Shown piece after piece: positions 1 through 4,764 of a stretch of DNA of 6,659 nucleotides. Position 1 is the stretch's first letter. Every line of letters starts with the position of its first letter. The notes beneath the pieces were generated by a model, which had not been told where the DNA came from, searched no databases, and was given only the letters and a program-made list of their open reading frames with translations. The DNA is from Candidatus Heimdallarchaeota archaeon (GTDB taxonomy: Archaea > Asgardarchaeota > Heimdallarchaeia > Heimdallarchaeales > Kariarchaeaceae): NCBI GenBank assembly GCA_027016475.1, contig JALUTL010000308.1:1-6659 (forward strand), in the 5' to 3' direction. Made by a program: the position numbers and the translations under genes.

Positions 1-21
1 ATATCGTCTTCTGCGCAACAT
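1..21 (-). CDS. Partial gene start at window edge, possibly SRP19
   Basis: An ATG on the minus strand 16 nt after the eS8 stop opens a frame that runs off the window after seven codons (MLRRRRY). Only the amino terminus is visible, so the product cannot be identified from sequence. The inference rests on context: in many archaea the eS8 gene is followed by the gene for the 19-kDa signal recognition particle protein, whose start is short and basic and leads into a Trp-Pro motif that would lie just outside the window. No convincing SD motif precedes this ATG. It could equally be another gene, or no gene at all. Confidence 0.25.
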
Positions 22-37
22 TGTAGATAGCCGCTTT

Positions 38-421
38 TTATTCGTTTAGCAAGACACCGTTGACCACACTGTCATTTCCAGGCCTGCTTGTCACCCTGAC
101 TTTTCCAAGCTCAGTAAGTACAATTGCTCCTTTGGTGATAATCCGCCGTCTTGTATAGTCTCTTGATGCAGGGTTAATTTCCAATCCGGTAATTTTGACA
201 TTTGTGGTTTTGTTAGTCGATTTGTCCAACACATTGATTCTGTCGCACTGGAGATTCTTGATTTTGAAGTTTCCTCCAAGAGTTCTCACTTTCTTCTTTT
301 TGATTGGGCCAATGTGTGTTTCAGCAGGTGGTCTGGCCAAAAACCGTTGCTTTTTGCCCATGGATTTCCTGCGAAGTCCACCTGAAATTTTTCTTCTGCT
401 AGGACCTGTATATCTTGCCAT
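38..421 (-). CDS. rps8e: Small-subunit ribosomal protein eS8 (S8e)
   Basis: Encodes a 127-residue basic protein, the usual length for archaeal eS8, which binds 16S rRNA in the body of the small ribosomal subunit. The amino terminus is the typical Arg/Lys-rich, Gly-containing extension (SRRKISGGLRRKS, residues 8-20). The RTLGGNFKIK stretch (residues 46-55) matches the family's RTRGGN-type motif. The strongest match is the carboxy-terminal half: NPASRDYTRRRIITKGAIV (83-101) followed by TELGKVRVTSRPGNDSVVNG (102-121), close to the family pattern of an ITKGAII-TELGKARVTSRPGQDG-VVN core. The ATG at 421 is chosen because it gives the family amino terminus. Only a weak purine run (AGAGAG) lies just upstream, and a TATA-like element at 450-460 predicts a very short leader. 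It is transcribed divergently from the pyrophosphatase gene and probably continues into the gene cut at base 1. Confidence 0.97.
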   Translation of the reverse strand: MARYTGPSRRKISGGLRRKSMGKKQRFLARPPAETHIGPIKKKKVRTLGGNFKIKNLQCDRINVLDKSTNKTTNVKITGLEINPASRDYTRRRIITKGAIVLTELGKVRVTSRPGNDSVVNGVLLNE

Positions 422-449
422 ATCTCTCTAAACTTGTCTTTGTTCCTGA

Positions 450-460
450 TATAATTTAAA
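450..460 (-). promoter_or_regulatory. TATA-like box of the eS8 gene
   Basis: Read on the minus strand, TTTAAATTATA lies 29-39 bp upstream of the eS8 ATG. With the usual archaeal spacing of about 25 bp from box centre to transcription start, the RNA would begin near 429-430 and have a leader of about 8 nt. The element is AT-rich and nearly symmetrical, so it could also work toward the plus strand; that would give the pyrophosphatase gene a second, long-leader transcript. Confidence 0.5.
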
Positions 461-491
461 CGAATCGAAACAGGTCGCCATAGTTGCCAGG

Positions 492-530
492 AATCTGATA
501 CTCTTGGACAAAAGGCCAAGAAAACAGATT
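492..530. repeat. Imperfect nested inverted repeat, upstream half of intergenic region
   Basis: AATCTG (492-497) pairs with CAGATT (525-530). Inside it, CTTGG (503-507) pairs with CCAAG (516-520), leaving an 8-nt loop and a small internal loop of 5 and 4 nt. Eleven base pairs share almost the same centre (511 and 511.5). It lies between the two divergent promoters. It could be a DNA operator or, if transcribed, a hairpin. No known family is recognised. Confidence 0.4.
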
Positions 531-560
531 ATTTTTCAAGCAAATGACTATTTTTGATGT

Positions 561-595
561 AATCTGCCCTAACTATTATAATCACCTGTCAGATT
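561..595. repeat. Inverted AATCTG/CAGATT pair flanking the pyrophosphatase TATA-like box
   Basis: AATCTG (561-566) and CAGATT (590-595) form an inverted pair centred at 578, within one base of the centre of the TATA-like element at 574-581. The same hexamer pair occurs at 492-497 and 525-530. A regulator bound to both half-sites would bracket the TBP site, so this is a candidate operator. The arrangement is visible; the function is inferred. Confidence 0.35.
574..581 (+). promoter_or_regulatory. TATA-like box of the pyrophosphatase gene
   Basis: TATTATAA is centred about 43 bp upstream of the ATG at 621. Standard archaeal spacing puts the transcription start near 603-605, giving a leader of about 17 nt that would still contain the SD motif at 608-613. 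Confidence 0.5.
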
Positions 596-607
596 CGAAG
601 CATAATC

Positions 608-613
608 AGGTGA
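608..613 (+). promoter_or_regulatory. Shine-Dalgarno of the pyrophosphatase gene, inside an inverted repeat
   Basis: AGGTGA matches the archaeal SD consensus (GGAGGTGA) and lies 7 nt before the ATG at 621, which fixes that start. It is also the right arm of a perfect 7-bp inverted repeat, TCACCTG (582-588) with CAGGTGA (607-613), separated by 18 nt. In a transcript starting upstream of 582 the SD could be paired; in one starting near 604 it would be free. Confidence 0.7.
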
Positions 614-620
614 GAAGAAT

Positions 621-2825
621 ATGGCAGACGTCGATTTAGCTCTTCTTCTGATACCTATTGTCGTCGTAATTCTATCACTCGGCCTTGCATATTACTTGAG
701 AAAACAAATTCTCGAAAAGAGCCGAGGATCAGAAAAGATGATCCAGGTATCTGACGCAATCAAGACTGGTTCAATCGCCTTTCTTAAAACACAGTATCGT
801 ATTATTTTCATTTTTGGTACGGCATTGGCACTCTTGATCATGATCTTTCTTGATTTCGGATTGGGTGGTGACTTTACTCTCAGATTCCCAACCAATGCAG
901 TTGCATTTATCTTTGGAACTGCCTTTTCATTGATTTCGGGAAGTGTTGCCATGATTATGGCTGCTGATACCAATGCCCGTACAACCCAAGCTGCATTGGA
1001 AAGCAAATCATCAGCACTCAAAACTGCGTATAATGGCGGCATGGTCATGGGATTGGTGGTGGTTTCAACCAGTATTTTGGGCATAGCTGTTTTGTATGCA
1101 ATGTATAATCAAGAAAATCCCATTTCCGTCATCGCTTTCGGATTTGGTGCATCATTTGCTGCACTGTTCGCCCAGTTGGGCGGTGGTATTTTTACCAAAG
1201 CGGCAGATGTTGGTGCTGATCTTGTAGGCAAGATTGAAGCTGGTATTCCTGAAGATGACATAAGAAATCCTGGTGTCATTGCAGACAATGTAGGGGATGC
1301 AGTAGGTGACTGTGCAGGCAGAGGTGCTGACTTATTCGAATCAGTTACTGGTGAAACCATCGGTGGTATGATCGTCGGTTACACCTTCTATATTGCAATG
1401 CAGACTTCATCCAACCCTGAAGCCGCAAAATTTGCTTCTGCGTTTATCCTGTTTCCACTTATCGCAAATTCAATTACCATTATCGGTACAATTGCCACCA
1501 TGGGTCTTGTGAAGCTCAAGGATGACCAAAAAGGAGACCCTATGCAGGCAATGAGAAACGCATTCAATGTAACAGCAGTTGTCAATTTTGTCTTAATGGC
1601 TGCTATTCTTACATGGCTTTTTGGGCCTATAGTGCAATTTCTGGCGGCAGCAGCTATCGGCATTGCTTTGGCTATGCTTACATTGGTTGCGACTGAATAT
1701 TATACATCAAGCAAGACCCGTCCTGTACTCTCTATTGCTGAAGCATCCAAAACTGGCCCAGCAACAAACATTATTGCAGGTCTATCTGTCGGCATGGAAT
1801 CAACGTGGCTCCCTGTTTTAGGCATTGTTGTAGCACTTGTCTCTACCTTCTTGCTAGGTGCCGATTTCGGAACCACCAACCATCCCATTGTTCAGGCAAT
1901 GAGCGCTCGATACGATCCTTCCGGTTCCAACCCGGCTTTGATCTCAACGCTCTTTGGGATCTTTGGTATCACAGTTGGAACAATGGCCATGCTTTCATTG
2001 ACTCCCATCGTCCTTGCATTGGACGGCTACGGTCCCATTGCTGATCAAGCAGGTGGTATTGCAGAGATGGGTGAAGCTGGTGACCAGATACGTGAAAGAA
2101 TCGATTCATTGGATGCAGTTGGAAACACCACCAAGGCATTGGCTAAAGGCTATGGTATGACATCTGCTGGACTTGCCGCCTTGTTGCTCTTCCAAGCGTA
2201 CTTGGAGGATTACGAAAACAGGGTTGCTGGCGGCCTGAAATCCATTCCTGAAGTTAACTTGGCCTCACCCGGCGTTTTGGCAGGACTGTTTATTGGTGCC
2301 CTTCTTCCCTTCCTCTTTTCATCAATGTCAATGGGTGCTGTTGGTCGTGCCGCAAACAAAATGGTTACTGAAATTCGAAGACAGTTCAAGGAAATACCCG
2401 GAATTATGGAATATGAAAACCCCCCTGACTATGAAGCATGTATCAATGTATCGACACGGGCTGCTTTGAAGGAAATGAGGGCCCCTGCTTTGCTTGTCGT
2501 ACTCCTAACAGTCGTTGTTGGATTTGCTTTTGGTCCTATCCCATTAGCTGGTTACTTGGTCGGAGCAACTGCTTCAGGTATTCTCCTTGGTCTTACATTG
2601 AACAACGGTGGTGGGGCATGGGACAATGCCAAAAAAACAATTGAGGCTGGCCTATATGGCGGTAAAGGAAGTGAAGCACACCACGCCGCAGTTGTGGGTG
2701 ACACTGTTGGTGACCCTGCGAAGGATACATCAGGCCCCTCAATTCATGTCCTGATTAAGCTGATCAACACGATCGCGTTGACATTGTTGCCATTGTTTAT
2801 TGTTGTTGATGGCTTGTTCATCTAA
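621..2825 (+). CDS. hppA: Membrane-bound ion-pumping pyrophosphatase
   Basis: A 734-residue polytopic protein of the M-PPase family, which hydrolyses Mg-pyrophosphate in the cytoplasm and pumps H+ or Na+ outward; about sixteen hydrophobic helices can be placed along it. Family motifs are in order: the D-x7-K-x-E signature (D196, K204, E206), the acidic helix DNVGDAVGD (222-230; D222, D226, D230), the DQAGGIAEM segment (475-483), the potassium-site loop GNTTKALAKG (501-510), GGAWDNAKK (664-672), and the carboxy-terminal GDTVGDPAKDTSGPS (693-707; D694, D698, K701, D702). Lys505 is at the position that is Lys in K+-independent enzymes and Ala in K+-dependent ones, so K+-independent activity, most likely proton pumping, is inferred. 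Oddities are Ala227 and Gln476 where Asn is the rule, Ala508 where K+-independent enzymes usually have Thr, and His688 where Lys is common. The ATG is supported by the SD motif at 608-613. The gene converges on elp3 with 13 bp between stops. Confidence 0.98.
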   Translation: MADVDLALLLIPIVVVILSLGLAYYLRKQILEKSRGSEKMIQVSDAIKTGSIAFLKTQYRIIFIFGTALALLIMIFLDFGLGGDFTLRFPTNAVAFIFGTAFSLISGSVAMIMAADTNARTTQAALESKSSALKTAYNGGMVMGLVVVSTSILGIAVLYAMYNQENPISVIAFGFGASFAALFAQLGGGIFTKAADVGADLVGKIEAGIPEDDIRNPGVIADNVGDAVGDCAGRGADLFESVTGETIGGMIVGYTFYIAMQTSSNPEAAKFASAFILFPLIANSITIIGTIATMGLVKLKDDQKGDPMQAMRNAFNVTAVVNFVLMAAILTWLFGPIVQFLAAAAIGIALAMLTLVATEYYTSSKTRPVLSIAEASKTGPATNIIAGLSVGMESTWLPVLGIVVALVSTFLLGADFGTTNHPIVQAMSARYDPSGSNPALISTLFGIFGITVGTMAMLSLTPIVLALDGYGPIADQAGGIAEMGEAGDQIRERIDSLDAVGNTTKALAKGYGMTSAGLAALLLFQAYLEDYENRVAGGLKSIPEVNLASPGVLAGLFIGALLPFLFSSMSMGAVGRAANKMVTEIRRQFKEIPGIMEYENPPDYEACINVSTRAALKEMRAPALLVVLLTVVVGFAFGPIPLAGYLVGATASGILLGLTLNNGGGAWDNAKKTIEAGLYGGKGSEAHHAAVVGDTVGDPAKDTSGPSIHVLIKLINTIALTLLPLFIVVDGLFI

Positions 2826-2838
2826 ACAGTAAATTCCA

Positions 2839-4458
2839 TTATAATCGTTTGGTCATATAGAAACGATTCAATGAATATCCAAATTTTTCATAGTACTTTC
2901 TAACTCCAACTCCAGAAATAATAGAGAGAAACTTGTATCCATTGTCTTTTGCCATGTTTTCTGCGGCATTCAAAAGTTTCCTTCCATAACCCCGGTGTTG
3001 GAAGCTTTCCAAGTCTCGTTCTCCTATCTGAAGTGATGAACCGTATACATGCAGTTCACGGACAATTGCAGATCCCTCCAATTCTTGGATGTAAATGTCG
3101 TCACTTGGAAAACGAAGACGAAGAAACCCTATAAGAACCTCGTTTGAATCCTCATAAGACAGGAAATGTTCCATCCCTTCAGATGCCTCATAGCTTCTGA
3201 TTTTTAAGCTTATATCATTGGGGTCTGGAGGAAGGTTGCCTTTATAGACATGGTGGCCAATTTCTCTGCATCGTATGCATCGGCACACTGCTTGGAGTTG
3301 TTCCATTTGTTCCTGAATACGCTTTCTCATGTCTCCCCATGTTGCTCCTGCCACGACTAAATTGATTGGGAGATCTCTAAGGGCCCTCTTTATGCGGACA
3401 TAAGGGGGCGTGATTTTTTTGGCTTCCAAAATGATCCGGAATGTTTCTTCATTAGTCAATGCTTTATATTTTCCATCGACAACCATTTGCGCCAAAGGTG
3501 TATTTTCTATGACTTGGGTCGGATAAATTTTGATTTCATCCGGAATGTACTTTGGATCATAATAAAGTGTTCGAAAATCTTCTATATCGATCTCAGGAGT
3601 AGTTCCTGGCAATCCTGGCATCATATGCGCTGTGATTTTCAGTCCCGCATCCCTCATTGCCTTGAAGCATTCGATTGTGTCTTGGAGTGTGTGACCACGG
3701 TTGACCAATTCAAGTACGTCATCTCTAAGCGTTTGGACGCCTATTTCAACCCTCGTCACACCATATTCCAACATTGAAAGAATGTGCTTTTGCTTTGCCC
3801 AATCGGGCTTAGTTTCAAACGTGAGACCAACACAACGATACTTAGCAGTTTCGTTTTTCCTCTTCGCTTCCTCGATGGTGTCTGATGGTTCACCATTAAG
3901 TGCCTCATAGATTCCGAGTATGAATTCATCTTGGTATGCTTTTGGAGTACTGTTGAATGTTCCTCCCATTACAATCAAATCTATTTTCTCAGCGTTGTGT
4001 CCTGTCGCTTCAAGCTGTTGAATTCTTGACCGCAATTGCAATACTGGGTCAAATCCATTCTGAATTGCACGCATCGATGCAGGCTCTCTCCCTGTGTATG
4101 ACATGGGTGTGCCCCAAGAGGGGCCACCTGGACAGAATATGCACGCTCCATGCCTGCAGGGAAACGGTGCTGTCATGACTGAAATGACATTTACTCCAGA
4201 AATGGACCGGACATTACGTATTCTCAGATACCGCTTGAGCTCTTCAACATCTTCCCTTGTCCTCAATGCATACTGCAACAGATCCGAATTCTTGGGAAAT
4301 TTTTTCAGCTGGTACTTGGTGGCAACAATTCTCTTGATTGTTTCCAATCTGGCTTTGTCGGGCTTTTCCAATTCTATTTGATATAATATTTCCTCATAAG
4401 CCTGCTTTGTTGTCTCATCGAGTGAAGCTACATTGAACAAGAGGAGCAATTCCTCCAA
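2839..4458 (-). CDS. elp3: Elp3-family tRNA U34 carboxymethyl synthase (radical SAM + GNAT)
   Basis: A 539-residue protein of typical archaeal Elp3 length. Elp3 uses S-adenosylmethionine and acetyl-CoA to add a carboxymethyl group to C5 of the wobble uridine of tRNAs, and in archaea it acts without the other Elongator subunits. The radical-SAM cluster motif is C101-x4-C106-x2-C109 within PCRHGACIFCPGG, followed by YTGREPASMRA (121-131), the MGGTFNS loop (164-170) and EIGVQTL (238-244). A Cys-rich zinc site (C392, C394, C397) links to the acetyltransferase domain (about 420-539), with the acetyl-CoA motif QHRGYGRKLL (487-496) and the YYEKFGY motif (522-528). The frame begins with TTG at 4458, directly after the eS30 TAG. 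A second TTG at 4440, 11 nt after GGAGG (4452-4456), is an equally good start and would remove six residues lacking family similarity. Probably cotranscribed with eS30. Function is confident; the exact start is not. Confidence 0.97.
   Translation of the reverse strand: MEELLLLFNVASLDETTKQAYEEILYQIELEKPDKARLETIKRIVATKYQLKKFPKNSDLLQYALRTREDVEELKRYLRIRNVRSISGVNVISVMTAPFPCRHGACIFCPGGPSWGTPMSYTGREPASMRAIQNGFDPVLQLRSRIQQLEATGHNAEKIDLIVMGGTFNSTPKAYQDEFILGIYEALNGEPSDTIEEAKRKNETAKYRCVGLTFETKPDWAKQKHILSMLEYGVTRVEIGVQTLRDDVLELVNRGHTLQDTIECFKAMRDAGLKITAHMMPGLPGTTPEIDIEDFRTLYYDPKYIPDEIKIYPTQVIENTPLAQMVVDGKYKALTNEETFRIILEAKKITPPYVRIKRALRDLPINLVVAGATWGDMRKRIQEQMEQLQAVCRCIRCREIGHHVYKGNLPPDPNDISLKIRSYEASEGMEHFLSYEDSNEVLIGFLRLRFPSDDIYIQELEGSAIVRELHVYGSSLQIGERDLESFQHRGYGRKLLNAAENMAKDNGYKFLSIISGVGVRKYYEKFGYSLNRFYMTKRL
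2884..2888 (+). terminator. Possible T-run terminator for the pyrophosphatase transcript
   Basis: A run of five T lies about 60 nt past the pyrophosphatase stop, and short T-runs can end archaeal transcription. It lies inside elp3 on the opposite strand, because only 13 bp separate the two stop codons. There is no stem-loop. It is the first T-run of this length after the stop, so the call is weak. Confidence 0.25.
4452..4456 (-). promoter_or_regulatory. Possible Shine-Dalgarno inside the 5' end of elp3
   Basis: On the minus strand GGAGG lies just after the first TTG (4458) and 11 nt before another in-frame TTG (4440). It can pair with the CTCCTC that follows (4441-4446), as GGAG-CTCC with a 6-nt loop or GAGG-CCTC with a 7-nt loop. 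If this is the working SD, elp3 starts at 4440, and the small hairpin could limit ribosome access after eS30 termination. Confidence 0.35.
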
Positions 4459-4626
4459 CTACCGTTTTGTTCCTTGGCCAACAGGTTTCATCTTGATTAA
4501 TCGATTGTAGTAATTCTTGCGGTTTCTGATTCTTGGGCTAGGATGTTTCCTGTTGGGATATTTCTTTTCTACCTTTGGTGTCCTTTTACGGACAATACCT
4601 GCATTTTGAAGTCTTCCGTGAGTCAT
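4459..4626 (-). CDS. rps30e: Small-subunit ribosomal protein eS30 (S30e)
   Basis: A 55-residue, strongly basic protein that I recognise as eS30, which sits at the shoulder of the small subunit near the decoding centre. The amino terminus THGRLQNAGIVRKRTPKVEK (2-21) matches the family pattern HGSL-RAGKVR-QTPKV nearly position for position. It is followed by a Lys/Arg-rich middle and RKNYYNRLIKMKPVG (36-50), which fits the RRMQYNRRFVNV-type end of eS30. Family length is about 50-60 residues, so the gene is intact. The ATG at 4626 has AGGAG 9 nt upstream (4636-4640). In eukaryotes eS30 is made as a fusion to a ubiquitin-like domain; no such domain is present here. It is the first gene of the eS30-elp3 transcript, and its TAG stop touches the first elp3 TTG in the same frame. 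From memory, eS30 marks TACK/Asgard rather than euryarchaeal lineages. Confidence 0.92.
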   Translation of the reverse strand: MTHGRLQNAGIVRKRTPKVEKKYPNRKHPSPRIRNRKNYYNRLIKMKPVGQGTKR

Positions 4627-4635
4627 GATTCCGAA

Positions 4636-4640
4636 CTCCT
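4636..4640 (-). promoter_or_regulatory. Shine-Dalgarno of the eS30 gene
   Basis: AGGAG on the minus strand, 9 nt before the ATG at 4626. It supports the eS30 start and the reality of this short gene. Confidence 0.7.
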
Positions 4641-4666
4641 ATTTCTATATCTAAACGGAACTTATC

Positions 4667-4675
4667 TATTTAAAA
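4667..4675 (-). promoter_or_regulatory. TATA-like box of the eS30-elp3 operon
   Basis: Read on the minus strand, TTTTAAATA is centred at 4671, with a purine-rich GAAGA stretch just upstream that could serve as a TFB-recognition element. Transcription would start near 4645, giving a leader of about 19 nt that includes the AGGAG SD. Confidence 0.6.
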
Positions 4676-4735
4676 TCTTCAGATGCATACAACTGGAATT
4701 GACTTTGATTTAGTGAGTTCGAAACGACAACAAAT

Positions 4736-4743
4736 CTTAATAT
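4736..4743 (+). promoter_or_regulatory. TATA-like box of the nop5-fibrillarin operon
   Basis: CTTAATAT is centred at about 4739.5, with an A-rich stretch (ACAACAAA) just upstream. Standard spacing places the transcription start at about 4765, the first base of the nop5 GTG. This predicts a leaderless mRNA, which agrees with the absence of any SD motif before that codon. Confidence 0.55.
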
Positions 4744-4764
4744 GGAAACAACTCTGTCTATTTT

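Noticed and set aside
195..519. Open frames on both strands overlapping eS8 and extending into its upstream region
   Set aside because: They overlap a confidently identified gene, have no family-like motifs or SD, and their compositions are those of shadow frames.
541..620. Possible fluoride riboswitch upstream of the pyrophosphatase, since these can control pyrophosphatases
   Set aside because: I could not find the conserved core sequences of that aptamer, and the predicted leader is too short.
692..2644. Several open frames of 60-130 codons on both strands inside the pyrophosphatase gene
   Set aside because: The pyrophosphatase frame carries all family motifs from end to end; the others are antisense or shifted shadows.
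2949..4381. Plus-strand open frames inside elp3
   Set aside because: elp3 is continuous with all expected motifs on the minus strand; these frames show no recognisable domain or start signal.
4459..4461. Pyrrolysine or other recoding of the eS30 UAG
   Set aside because: UAG also terminates nop5 and fibrillarin at their expected lengths, and eS30 ends at its normal family length at this codon. Kept only as a finding to check, not a call.
4717..4725. GTTCGAAAC, resembling a tRNA T-loop
   Set aside because: No acceptor stem, anticodon arm or D-arm can be built around it in the 138-bp intergenic region.
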